Positions 1 to 5,845 of a DNA stretch of 7,660 bases are shown here, piece after piece. A model generated the notes under the pieces. That model saw only the letters and a list, made by a program, of their open reading frames with translations. It had not been told where the DNA came from and made no database searches. The stretch's first letter is position 1. Each line of letters starts with the position of its first letter. This stretch comes from CAZUGH01 sp964619785 (GTDB taxonomy: Bacteria; Bacillota; Clostridia; Lachnospirales; Lachnospiraceae), in assembly GCA_964619785.1 (NCBI GenBank), contig CAZUGH010000080.1, positions 1-7,660 on the forward strand. Reading direction: 5' to 3'. The position numbers were made by a program, and so were the translations under genes.

Positions 1-93
1 AATCAGCTCGACAACACAAGCAGAATTAAAGAAGTCAGAAGAAACATTGCGAGAATTCAGACTGCAATGTCTCAGGCTAAAGCTGCTAACTAG
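1..93 (+). CDS. rpmC: 50S ribosomal protein L29, C-terminal part (5' end outside window)
   Basis: The first 30 codons read in frame 1 to a TAG stop. The peptide starts NQLDNTSRIKEVRRNIARIQ, which matches the C-terminal helix of L29 (the family's '(G/N)QL-N-RI--VR--IARI-T' pattern). L29 is a small two-helix protein that binds 23S rRNA near the polypeptide exit tunnel and contributes to the docking area for signal recognition particle and trigger factor. The position directly before rpsQ fits the usual rplP-rpmC-rpsQ order. The start codon lies upstream of the window, so total length cannot be given. The identification is firm despite the short fragment. Confidence 0.93.
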   Translation, partial: NQLDNTSRIKEVRRNIARIQTAMSQAKAAN

Positions 94-107
94 TTCTATT
101 GATTGAG

Positions 108-115
108 AAAGGAGG
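108..115 (+). promoter_or_regulatory. Ribosome binding site that fixes the rpsQ start
   Basis: AAAGGAGG ends 8 nt before GTG at 124. The in-frame TTG at 103 lies upstream of this motif and would place the Shine-Dalgarno sequence inside the coding region, so 124 is the better start. Confidence 0.85.
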
Positions 116-123
116 ATTTTGTT

Positions 124-378
124 GTGGAAAGAAATCTTAGAAAAACCCGTACAGGAAAAGTTGTAAGTAATAAGATGGATAAGACAATTGTGGTTGCTGT
201 TGTAGATAATGTAAAGCACCCACTTTACGGAAAAATCGTAAAGAGAACTTATAAATTAAAGGCTCACGATGAGCAGAATGAATGCAATATTGGTGACAGA
301 GTTAAAGTAATGGAGACAAGACCATTATCTAAGGATAAGAGATGGAGACTTGTTGAGATTATCGAAAAAGCTAAATAA
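124..378 (+). CDS. rpsQ: 30S ribosomal protein S17
   Basis: S17 is a primary 16S rRNA-binding protein of the small subunit with an OB fold, important for early assembly of the 5' domain. From the GTG at 124 the protein is 84 residues, the usual bacterial S17 length. The N-terminal KTRTGKVVSNKMDKTIVV and the family signature GDRVKVMETRPLS at residues 57-69 are clear. The GTG start is preferred over the TTG at 103 because a consensus ribosome binding site lies between them and because the 84-residue form matches known N-termini. It starts 30 nt after rpmC and is followed 27 nt later by rplN, so it is co-transcribed in the same operon. No anomaly in the sequence. Confidence 0.97.
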   Translation: MERNLRKTRTGKVVSNKMDKTIVVAVVDNVKHPLYGKIVKRTYKLKAHDEQNECNIGDRVKVMETRPLSKDKRWRLVEIIEKAK

Positions 379-405
379 GATCTGCACCAAGAAAGGAGTA
401 TTACT

Positions 406-774
406 ATGATACAGCAGGAATCAAGACTTAAAGTTGCTGATAACACTGGAGCAAAAGAGTTACTTTGCATCCGTGTATTAGGCGGTTCTGTTAGAAGATA
501 TGCGGCTATTGGTGATGTTATTGTTGCTACGGTCAAAGATGCAATACCAGGCGGAGTTGTTAAAAAAGGTGATGTAGTTAAGGCTGTCGTAGTTCGTACT
601 GTAAGAGAGACCCGTCGTGCAGATGGCTCTTACATCCGTTTTGACGAGAATGCAGCTGTTCTTATTAAAGATGATAAAAATCCAAGAGGAACTCGTATTT
701 TCGGACCTGTAGCTAGAGAATTAAGAGATAAACAATTTATGAAAATTGTTTCCTTAGCACCAGAAGTATTATAA
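406..774 (+). CDS. rplN: 50S ribosomal protein L14
   Basis: L14 is a five-stranded beta-barrel protein of the large subunit that sits at the subunit interface, contacts 16S rRNA helix 14 through an intersubunit bridge, and is the docking site for the silencing factor RsfS. The 122-residue length is exactly typical. The start reads MIQQESRLKVADNTGAKE, the standard N-terminus. The L14 signature runs from about residue 60 to 87 with the D-G-S-Y core at 73-76, and the tail PRGTRIFGPVARELR is present. AAAGGAG at 392-398 lies 7 nt before the ATG. Its TAA stop is embedded in the ribosome binding site of rplX, which suggests translation of the two genes is linked. Confidence 0.98.
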   Translation: MIQQESRLKVADNTGAKELLCIRVLGGSVRRYAAIGDVIVATVKDAIPGGVVKKGDVVKAVVVRTVRETRRADGSYIRFDENAAVLIKDDKNPRGTRIFGPVARELRDKQFMKIVSLAPEVL

Positions 775-788
775 GGAGGTGTCCCTGA

Positions 789-1097
789 GTGGCAACATCA
801 AAAATTAAAAAAGGCGATACCGTACGTGTAATCGCCGGCGTCGATAAAGGTAAAGAAGGCAAAGTTCTTGAAGTAAAAGGAACTAAGGTTAAGGTTGAAG
901 GCGTGAACAAAGTTAAGAAGCATGTTAAGCCTAGCCAGACCAACGCCAAAGGTGGAATCATCGAAGAGGAAGCAGCTTTTGATATCTCCAACGTAATGTA
1001 TGTTGTAGATGGAAAAGTTACAAGAATCGGCTTCAAAGCAGAAGATGGTAAAGAAAAAGTTCGTTATGCTAAATCCACAGGCGAAGTTATTGATTAA
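789..1097 (+). CDS. rplX: 50S ribosomal protein L24
   Basis: L24 is one of the assembly initiator proteins of the large subunit, binding the 5' domain of 23S rRNA and lying close to the exit tunnel. The 102-residue product starts (M)ATSKIKKGDTVRVIAGVDKG, which is the KOW motif (about residues 6-32), followed by the conserved VNKVKKHVKPSQ stretch. The start is GTG, chosen because TAAGGAGGT (772-780) lies 8 nt upstream; this motif includes the rplN stop codon. Length agrees with the family (about 100-105 residues). Order rplN-rplX-rplE is universal in bacteria. No unusual residue is seen. Confidence 0.98.
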   Translation: MATSKIKKGDTVRVIAGVDKGKEGKVLEVKGTKVKVEGVNKVKKHVKPSQTNAKGGIIEEEAAFDISNVMYVVDGKVTRIGFKAEDGKEKVRYAKSTGEVID

Positions 1098-1119
1098 TTG
1101 AGAGAGGAGGTACTTTAAA

Positions 1120-1659
1120 GTGTCAAGATTAAGAGATATGTATGCCAACGAAATCGTTGACAATATGAAGAAAAAATTTGAGTATGCTAATGAAATGCAA
1201 GTACCAAAGCTCAATAAAGTAGTAATCAATATGGGCGTTGGAGAAGCAAAAGAGAACTCAAAAGTATTAGATACAGCAATTAGTGATTTAGAGATTATCG
1301 CAGGTCAGAAGGCAGTTGTTACGCGGGCTAAAAAGTCTGTTGCTAACTTCAAACTTCGTGAGGGCCAGGCAATTGGTTGTAAAGTTACACTTCGTGGAGA
1401 AAAGATGTATGAGTTTGTTGATCGTTTAGTAAACCTTGCACTTCCACGTGTACGTGACTTTAGAGGTGTTAATCCTAATGCATTTGATGGTAGAGGAAAT
1501 TATGCTCTTGGAATTAAAGAGCAGCTTATCTTCCCTGAGATTGAGTATGATAAAGTTGACAAGGTAAGAGGAATGGATATTATCTTCGTTACAACTGCTC
1601 AGACAGATGAAGAGGCACGTGAACTATTGACACAATTCGGTATGCCATTTAAGAAATAA
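1120..1659 (+). CDS. rplE: 50S ribosomal protein L5
   Basis: L5 binds 5S rRNA and helix 84 of 23S rRNA in the central protuberance, contacts P-site tRNA and forms a bridge to S13. The 179-residue length is standard. The family signature is visible at about residues 57-73 (LEIIAGQKAVVTRAKKS), and the C-terminal half contains RDFRGVNPNAFDGRGNY and the IFPEIEYDKV stretch. The start is GTG, 8 nt after a strong GAGAGGAGGT site at 1102-1111. In E. coli S8 represses the spc operon by binding mRNA at the rplX-rplE junction. The 22-nt junction here shows no comparable structure by eye, so that mechanism is not supported. A promoter-like sequence lies inside the 3' part of this gene. Confidence 0.98.
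   Translation: MSRLRDMYANEIVDNMKKKFEYANEMQVPKLNKVVINMGVGEAKENSKVLDTAISDLEIIAGQKAVVTRAKKSVANFKLREGQAIGCKVTLRGEKMYEFVDRLVNLALPRVRDFRGVNPNAFDGRGNYALGIKEQLIFPEIEYDKVDKVRGMDIIFVTTAQTDEEARELLTQFGMPFKK
1556..1583 (+). promoter_or_regulatory. Possible internal promoter within rplE
   Basis: TTGACA at 1556-1561 is a perfect -35 hexamer. After a 16-nt spacer comes TATTAT at 1578-1583, matching the -10 consensus in 5 of 6 positions. If real, transcription would start near 1590 and serve rpsZ, rpsH and genes downstream. The bases also encode the conserved L5 segment KVDKVRGMDII, so the match could be accidental. In AT-rich coding DNA such chance matches are not rare. Confidence 0.3.
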
Positions 1660-1676
1660 GTTAGGAGGGACTTTCC

Positions 1677-1862
1677 ATGGCTAAGACTTCTATGAAGATT
1701 AAACAGCAGCGTCCAGCTAAATTCTCAAGCAGAGAATACAGCCGTTGCAAAATTTGTGGTCGTCCACATGCTTACCTGAGAAAATACGGAATTTGCAGAA
1801 TCTGTTTCCGTGAACTGGCTTATAAAGGTCAGATCCCAGGCGTTAAAAAAGCAAGCTGGTAA
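1677..1862 (+). CDS. rpsZ: 30S ribosomal protein S14, zinc-binding type (S14 type Z)
   Basis: S14 is a late-assembling protein of the 30S head that contacts 16S rRNA near S3 and S10. This is the short form (61 residues, against about 89-101 for the zinc-free form). It carries two CxxC pairs, C24/C27 (CKICG) and C40/C43 (CRICF), that bind one zinc ion. The C-terminus GQIPGVKKASW is diagnostic. Bacteria with this form often keep a second zinc-free copy elsewhere under Zur control; none is in this window. AGGAGG at 1663-1668 lies 8 nt before the ATG. The spacing of 17 nt from rplE and 30 nt to rpsH fits co-transcription. In many genomes this gene is named rpsN. Confidence 0.98.
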   Translation: MAKTSMKIKQQRPAKFSSREYSRCKICGRPHAYLRKYGICRICFRELAYKGQIPGVKKASW

Positions 1863-1869
1863 TCACATA

Positions 1870-1891
1870 TTAAGTAAGGAGGAAAACTTAA
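1870..1891 (+). promoter_or_regulatory. Weak inverted repeat around the rpsH ribosome binding site
   Basis: TTAAGT (1870-1875) and ACTTAA (1886-1891) are perfect inverse complements. They enclose a 10-nt loop that contains AAGGAGG. The stem is only 6 bp and almost all A-T, so stability is low. The ribosome binding site would sit exposed in the loop rather than hidden. Confidence 0.3.
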
Positions 1892-1892
1892 A

Positions 1893-2294
1893 ATGACAAT
1901 GAGCGATCCAATTGCAGATATGCTTACAAGAATTCGTAATGCTAATATTGCAAAACATGATACAGTAGATGTACCATCATCTAAGATGAAAGTCGCAATC
2001 GCCGACATTCTTGTAAAAGAAGGATACATCAAAAAGTACGAAATGGTTGAAGTGAATGGCTTTAAAGTAATCCACATCACAATGAAGTACGGTAAAGACA
2101 AAAATGATAAAATCATTTCTGGTCTTAAGAGAATTTCCAAGCCAGGTCTTCGTGTTTATGCAAACACAGATGAGTTACCACAGGTATTAAATGGTCTTGG
2201 AATTGCTATTATTTCTACAAACCGAGGCGTAATGACTGACAAAGCTGCTCGCAAAGAAAATGTAGGCGGCGAAGTGTTAGCATTCGTATGGTAA
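1893..2294 (+). CDS. rpsH: 30S ribosomal protein S8
   Basis: S8 is a primary binding protein for the central domain of 16S rRNA (helix 21 region). In E. coli it is also the translational repressor of the spc operon. The 133-residue product begins MTMSDPIADMLTRIRNA, the standard N-terminus, and ends with the signature at residues 103-120 (GIAIISTNRGVMTDKAAR) followed by GGEVLAFVW. The ATG at 1893 lies 10 nt after TAAGGAGG; a second ATG at 1899 would also be possible, but many family members carry two residues before the second Met. A 9-bp hairpin begins three bases after the stop codon. Whether S8 regulates its operon here is unknown. Confidence 0.98.
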   Translation: MTMSDPIADMLTRIRNANIAKHDTVDVPSSKMKVAIADILVKEGYIKKYEMVEVNGFKVIHITMKYGKDKNDKIISGLKRISKPGLRVYANTDELPQVLNGLGIAIISTNRGVMTDKAARKENVGGEVLAFVW

Positions 2295-2296
2295 AA

Positions 2297-2321
2297 GACA
2301 AATTTAAAGTACAAATTTGTC
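2297..2321 (+). promoter_or_regulatory. 9-bp hairpin in the rpsH-rplF gap
   Basis: GACAAATTT (2297-2305) and AAATTTGTC (2313-2321) pair perfectly around the 7-nt loop AAAGTAC. The hairpin sits just after the rpsH stop in a 67-nt gap, the longest among the ribosomal genes here. No run of T follows, so it is not an intrinsic terminator. Protection of mRNA 3' ends, RNase processing or protein binding are possible roles; none is proven. Confidence 0.5.
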
Positions 2322-2345
2322 GAGAAACTATTAACCCCAATAAAA

Positions 2346-2354
2346 TTAGGAGGT
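2346..2354 (+). promoter_or_regulatory. Ribosome binding site that fixes the rplF start
   Basis: TTAGGAGGT has its GGAGG core at 2349-2353, 8 nt before ATG at 2362. An in-frame GTG at 2353 overlaps this motif and cannot use it, so the ATG is preferred. Confidence 0.85.
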
Positions 2355-2361
2355 GCACGGC

Positions 2362-2904
2362 ATGTCACGTATTGGAAGAATGCCTATCGCGGTTCCTGCA
2401 GGTGTAACTGTAGATATCGCAGAAAATAATCGTGTGACGGTTAAAGGTCCTAAGGGACAGCTCGAGAGAGTATTACCTAGCGAAATGATCATTAAAAAGG
2501 AAGGCGAAGAAGTTATCGTTTCCCGTCCTAATGATTTGAAGAAAATGAAATCTTTACACGGCTTAACAAGAACACTGATCAATAACATGGTTATTGGTGT
2601 TACAGAAGGTTACCAGAAGGAACTTGAAGTAAATGGTGTTGGATACAGAGCTGCTAAACAGGGAAAAACATTGAATTTATCCCTTGGATATTCTCATCCT
2701 GTAATTATGGAAGATCCAGAAGGAATTGAAGTTGTTGTCGATGGTCAGAACAAGATTATTGTTAAGGGTATCGATAAAGAAAAAGTTGGCCAATATGCTG
2801 CTGAAATCAGAGAAAAACGTGCTCCAGAACCTTACAAAGGTAAAGGTATTAAGTATGTTGATGAAGTTATCAGACGTAAAGTTGGTAAGACTGGTAAGAA
2901 ATAG
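2362..2904 (+). CDS. rplF: 50S ribosomal protein L6
   Basis: L6 lies near the factor-binding region of the large subunit, contacting the sarcin-ricin loop and helix 97 of 23S rRNA. From ATG 2362 the product is 180 residues, as expected. It has two similar alpha/beta domains: the first opens with MSRIGRMPIAVP, the second begins near residue 85-95 (KELEVNGVGYRA). The L6 signature PEPYKGKGI is at residues 155-163, and the tail is lysine- and arginine-rich. It is followed by rplR after 17 nt. A longer reading from the GTG at 2353 adds three residues but conflicts with the ribosome binding site. Confidence 0.98.
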   Translation: MSRIGRMPIAVPAGVTVDIAENNRVTVKGPKGQLERVLPSEMIIKKEGEEVIVSRPNDLKKMKSLHGLTRTLINNMVIGVTEGYQKELEVNGVGYRAAKQGKTLNLSLGYSHPVIMEDPEGIEVVVDGQNKIIVKGIDKEKVGQYAAEIREKRAPEPYKGKGIKYVDEVIRRKVGKTGKK

Positions 2905-2921
2905 AAAAGGAGGGAATAAGA

Positions 2922-3290
2922 ATGGTTAGTAAAACAAATAGAAGTGAAGTTCGTCATAATAAGCATAGAAGACTACGTAGCCGCTTATCCGGTACTCCTG
3001 AAAGACCACGTTTGGCTGTATTCCGCAGCAATAATCATATGTATGCACAGGTTATTGATGATGTGGCAGGTAATACGATTGTATCTGCATCAACACTTCA
3101 AGCAGACGTTAAAGACGGCTTAGAAAAGACCAATAATGTTGAAGCTGCTGCAAAATTAGGTGAAGTGATTGCTAAGAAAGCAATGGATAAGGGAATCAAA
3201 GAAGTTGTCTATGATAGAGGCGGTTTCATTTACCAGGGTAAAGTTAAAGCATTAGCAGATGCAGCTCGTGAAGCTGGTCTGAAATTCTAA
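2922..3290 (+). CDS. rplR: 50S ribosomal protein L18
   Basis: L18 binds 5S rRNA together with L5 and L25-type proteins and helps fix it in the central protuberance. The product is 122 residues, the normal length for Firmicutes. The basic N-terminus (RHNKHRRLRSRLSGTPERPR, residues 11-30) is the flexible rRNA-binding part, and LAVFRSNNHMYAQVIDD (31-47) begins the globular fold. The C-terminus DRGGFIYQGKVKALADAAR is strongly conserved in the family. AAAAGGAGGG at 2905-2914 gives a strong ribosome binding site 7 nt before the ATG. It lies between rplF and rpsE as in nearly all bacteria. Nothing unusual is seen. Confidence 0.98.
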   Translation: MVSKTNRSEVRHNKHRRLRSRLSGTPERPRLAVFRSNNHMYAQVIDDVAGNTIVSASTLQADVKDGLEKTNNVEAAAKLGEVIAKKAMDKGIKEVVYDRGGFIYQGKVKALADAAREAGLKF

Positions 3291-3306
3291 GCAAGGAGGA
3301 AAACTC

Positions 3307-3816
3307 ATGAAACGTAATAACATTGATGCAGAACAGAACGAATTTGAAGATAACGTCGTATCAATCAAGCGTGTCACCAAAGTAGTAAAAGGTGGACGTA
3401 ATTCTAGATTTACTGCTCTTGTTGTAGTAGGAGACAAGAATGGTCGTGTTGGAGCCGGATTAGGAAAAGCTACTGAAATTCCAGAAGCTATCCGTAAAGG
3501 CAAAGAGGACGCAATGAAGAAAATGGTTACTGCTCCTATGGATGAGAACAAGAGTATACCACATAACTTCACAGGTAAGTTCGGTAGCTCTGCTGTACTT
3601 CTTAAGAAGTCTCCAGAAGGTACTGGAATTATCGCTGGTGGTCCAGTTCGTTCCGTACTTGAGCTTGCAGGATATAAGAATATCCGTACCAAGTCTTTAG
3701 GTTCTAACAAAAAACAGAACGTTGTATATGCAACACTGAATGGTCTTGCAGGACTTAAGACACCTGAAGAAGTGGCAAAGGCTCGCGGTCTTTCAGTAGA
3801 AGAAATGTTAGGCTAG
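3307..3816 (+). CDS. rpsE: 30S ribosomal protein S5
   Basis: S5 sits at the mRNA entry channel together with S3 and S4, helps unwind mRNA and influences decoding accuracy; spectinomycin-resistance changes in other bacteria map to its N-terminal domain. The product has 169 residues. The double-stranded-RNA-binding-like domain covers about residues 15-80 with the signature GGRNSRFTALVVVGDKNGRV (29-48), then GAGLGKATE. The second domain, including GTGIIAGGPVRSVLELAG (105-122), fills the rest. AAGGAGG at 3293-3299 precedes the ATG by 7 nt. The stop codon TAG at 3814-3816 is part of the rpmD ribosome binding site, so translation of the two is probably coupled. Confidence 0.98.
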   Translation: MKRNNIDAEQNEFEDNVVSIKRVTKVVKGGRNSRFTALVVVGDKNGRVGAGLGKATEIPEAIRKGKEDAMKKMVTAPMDENKSIPHNFTGKFGSSAVLLKKSPEGTGIIAGGPVRSVLELAGYKNIRTKSLGSNKKQNVVYATLNGLAGLKTPEEVAKARGLSVEEMLG

Positions 3817-3828
3817 GAGGTGTAAATA

Positions 3829-4011
3829 ATGGCTGAAAAGTTAAAAATCACTTTAACAAAGTCTACCATTGGTGCCATTCCAAAGCATAGAAAGACAGTA
3901 GAAGCTCTTGGTCTTAAGAAATTAAACAAGACAGTAGAGATGCCTGATAATGCTGCTACAAGAGGGATGATCCAACAGGTAAGACATTTAGTTAAGGTAG
4001 AAGAAATCTAA
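3829..4011 (+). CDS. rpmD: 50S ribosomal protein L30
   Basis: L30 is a small alpha/beta protein of the large subunit that contacts 23S rRNA domain II and helix 38 area. The product is 60 residues, the standard bacterial size. The motif TLTKSTIGAIPKHRKTVEAL with GLKKLNKTVE matches the L30 signature, and the C-terminal MIQQVRHLVKVEE is typical. TAGGAGGT (3814-3821), which includes the rpsE stop, lies 7 nt before the ATG. Some bacterial lineages lack L30; its presence between rpsE and rplO is normal for Firmicutes. A perfect TATAAT follows the stop codon but has no matching -35 element. Confidence 0.97.
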   Translation: MAEKLKITLTKSTIGAIPKHRKTVEALGLKKLNKTVEMPDNAATRGMIQQVRHLVKVEEI

Positions 4012-4020
4012 TATAATTAG

Positions 4021-4029
4021 TAAGGAGGT
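4021..4029 (+). promoter_or_regulatory. Ribosome binding site that fixes the rplO start
   Basis: TAAGGAGGT ends its GGAGG core at 4028, 8 nt before ATG 4037. In-frame GTG codons at 4028 and 4034 are an overlap with the motif and a rather close alternative, so ATG 4037 is chosen; GTG 4034 cannot be excluded. Confidence 0.8.
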
Positions 4030-4036
4030 GCCGGTG

Positions 4037-4477
4037 ATGAATTTATCAGAATTAATGCCTGCTGAGGGTTCTAAGAAAAGAGACGACTTCAGAAGAGGTC
4101 GTGGACACGGTTCAGGTAATGGAAAGACTGCTGGTAAGGGTCACAAGGGACAGAAAGCTCGTTCAGGAGCTCCAAGACCAGGTTTTGAAGGTGGACAGCT
4201 ACCTTTATATAGAAGATTGCCTAAGAGAGGATTTACTTGTATTAATAGTAAAGACATCGTAGCAATTGGACTTGATCGTCTGAACGCATTTGAAGACGGA
4301 ACAGACGTAACAGTTGCAGCTTTAATCGAAAGCGGAATCGTAAAGAACCCTAGAGATGGCGTTAAAATTCTTGGAAATGGGGAATTAACCAAAAAGCTCA
4401 ATGTAAAAGTGAATGCTTACAGTGCAAGTGCTGTAGCAAAGATTGAAGCAGCTGGTGGAAAAGCAGAGGTGATCTAA
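4037..4477 (+). CDS. rplO: 50S ribosomal protein L15
   Basis: L15 is a late-assembling protein of the large subunit with a long basic N-terminal extension that threads through 23S rRNA. From ATG 4037 it is 146 residues and begins MNLSELMPAEGSKKRDDFRR, followed by the glycine-rich RGHGSGNGKTAGKGHKGQK and then PGFEGGQLPLYRRLPKRGF. The globular C-terminus contains the family signature from KILGNGELTKK to the AAGG near residue 142. The 'DDFRR' wording in the extension differs from the more basic stretch seen in Bacillus and is familiar to me from Lachnospiraceae (inference). The last codons contain the ribosome binding site of secY, which begins one base after the stop. Confidence 0.97.
   Translation: MNLSELMPAEGSKKRDDFRRGRGHGSGNGKTAGKGHKGQKARSGAPRPGFEGGQLPLYRRLPKRGFTCINSKDIVAIGLDRLNAFEDGTDVTVAALIESGIVKNPRDGVKILGNGELTKKLNVKVNAYSASAVAKIEAAGGKAEVI
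4466..4474 (+). promoter_or_regulatory. secY ribosome binding site inside the end of rplO
   Basis: GAGGTGATC is complementary over 9 bases to the usual 16S rRNA 3' region (GAUCACCUC). The GAGG core ends 9 nt before TTG 4479. The motif encodes the last residues of L15 (E-V-I), so ribosomes finishing L15 pass over it. Confidence 0.75.
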
Positions 4478-4478
4478 T

Positions 4479-5822
4479 TTGTTAGAAACTATTAAAAATG
4501 CTTTTAAGACAAAAGAGATCCGTACAAAGCTTTTATATGTGTTGTTCGCCCTGATTGTTGTTCGTATTGGTTGTCAGCTCCCTATTCCAGGGATTGACAG
4601 CTCTGTGATTGCACAGTTCTTCGATCAGCGGTCTAGTGCGGCTAGCACTGGCTTAGGATTTTTGGATGTAATGACAGGTGGTTCATTTACAAGAATGTCT
4701 ATTTTTGCTTTGAACATTACACCATACATCACAGCATCCATTATCATTCAGCTTCTTACCATTGCAATTCCTCGTCTCGAGGAGATGCAAAAGGATGGAG
4801 AAGATGGACGTAAGAAGATTAATGAGTATACTCGTTATCTTTCTATCGCATTAGCAGTTATCGAAGCAGTAGCAATGATTATTGGATTCGGTAACATGGG
4901 ATACTTTACTGTTACAGTTACAACTGTTATGGTTGCTAGTATGTCATTAACAGCTGGTGCAGCATTCTTGATGTGGTTAGGTGAGCAGATTACTGTTAAA
5001 GGTGTTGGAAATGGTATTTCCATTATCTTGTTAGTAAATATTGTTTCTCGTATTCCACAGGACTTAGTGAATCTGTATAAGCAGTTCATTAGTGGACAGA
5101 ATGTTACAAATGCAGTGATTGCAGCAGTAATTATTATCGGTGTTATCGTGGCTATGGTAGTATTTATCGTACTACTTCAGGATGGCGAGAGAAGAATTCC
5201 TGTTCAATATGCTAAAAAAGTTCAGGGAAGAAAAATGGTTGGCGGTCAGTCAAGCCATATTCCTCTGAAAGTAAATACCGCAGGAGTAATTCCTGTAATT
5301 TTCGCAAGTTCTATGATGCAGCTTCCTGTTGTAATTGCTAGCTTTGCTGGTATCCAGCCAAAGTCTGGAGACGGAGCAACATTTTTAGAGAAGATTTTAA
5401 AAGTTTGTAACCAGAGTAGTTGGTGTAATCTATCAAGTTTAGGAGAATTCAAGTATTCGATTGGATTATTAATCTATATTGTACTTATTATCTTCTTTGC
5501 ATATTTTTATACATCAGTTACATTTAACCCATTGGAGATTTCTAACAACATGAAGAAGCAGGGTGGTTTTATCCCAGGTATTCGCCCAGGTAAACCAACC
5601 ACTGACTATCTGACAGGCGTACTCAATGCGATTATTCTCATTGGTGCTGTTGGAATGATGGTAGTATGTATTCTTCCAATTTTCTTCTCGGGTGCATTTG
5701 GTGCAGACGTTTCCTTTAGCGGAACATCATTGATCATCGTTGTAGGTGTTGTTATTGAAACATTGAAACAGATTGAATCTATGATGCTTGTTCGTCACTA
5801 TAAGGGATTCTTAAGTGAATAA
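4479..5822 (+). CDS. secY: Protein translocase subunit SecY
   Basis: SecY is the central channel of the SecYEG translocon in the cytoplasmic membrane, passing secreted proteins outward and membrane proteins sideways. The product is 447 residues with about ten hydrophobic segments (roughly 17-35, 78-97, 118-137, 145-167, 177-195, 212-233, 266-290, 326-347, 379-403 and 412-430). QLPIPGID (33-40) follows the first segment; the likely plug lies near 60-77. The cytoplasmic loop with GERRIPVQYAKK (236-247) and the loop with GFIPGIRPGKPT (363-374), whose arginine 369 matches the essential arginine of E. coli (R357), serve SecA and ribosome docking. The start is TTG, supported by the ribosome binding site at 4466-4474 and the familiar N-terminus MLETIKNAFK. 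An external loop (about 291-325) carries two cysteines, 310 and 316. Confidence 0.97.
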   Translation: MLETIKNAFKTKEIRTKLLYVLFALIVVRIGCQLPIPGIDSSVIAQFFDQRSSAASTGLGFLDVMTGGSFTRMSIFALNITPYITASIIIQLLTIAIPRLEEMQKDGEDGRKKINEYTRYLSIALAVIEAVAMIIGFGNMGYFTVTVTTVMVASMSLTAGAAFLMWLGEQITVKGVGNGISIILLVNIVSRIPQDLVNLYKQFISGQNVTNAVIAAVIIIGVIVAMVVFIVLLQDGERRIPVQYAKKVQGRKMVGGQSSHIPLKVNTAGVIPVIFASSMMQLPVVIASFAGIQPKSGDGATFLEKILKVCNQSSWCNLSSLGEFKYSIGLLIYIVLIIFFAYFYTSVTFNPLEISNNMKKQGGFIPGIRPGKPTTDYLTGVLNAIILIGAVGMMVVCILPIFFSGAFGADVSFSGTSLIIVVGVVIETLKQIESMMLVRHYKGFLSE

Positions 5823-5845
5823 TTGACTGTTTAACACAGCCCTTG

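Noticed and set aside
1098..1119. S8-type regulatory site at the rplX-rplE junction as in E. coli
   Set aside because: The junction is only 22 nt and shows no helix with the expected internal loop by eye.
1157..1162. Perfect TTGACA near the start of rplE
   Set aside because: The nearest -10-like hexamer (TATGCT) has a 20-nt spacer and only 4 matches.
798..1229. 143-codon open frame on the minus strand opposite rplX and the start of rplE
   Set aside because: It lies antisense to two certain ribosomal genes and its translation shows no recognisable family. It is explained as a shadow of their codon use.
1627..1632. Perfect TTGACA near the end of rplE
   Set aside because: No acceptable -10 hexamer within the normal spacing; the best candidates match 3 of 6 positions.
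2726..2929. 67-codon open frame on the plus strand in another frame of rplF
   Set aside because: It overlaps the conserved L6 C-terminus and runs into the rplR start. The peptide is lysine- and leucine-rich as expected from a frame shift of L6 codons.
3252..3710. 152-codon open frame on the minus strand opposite rpsE
   Set aside because: Antisense to a complete, well-conserved S5 gene, with no recognisable product; a by-product of coding bias.
4012..4017. Perfect TATAAT between rpmD and rplO
   Set aside because: No TTGACA-like hexamer at 15-19 nt upstream and no TG extension, so a promoter is not supported.
5823..5828. TTGACT right after the secY stop as a -35 for adk
   Set aside because: At 16-18 nt downstream the sequence is the start of the hairpin stem (AACCTGA), with no -10 likeness. 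TTTATA at 5901 lacks a partner -35.
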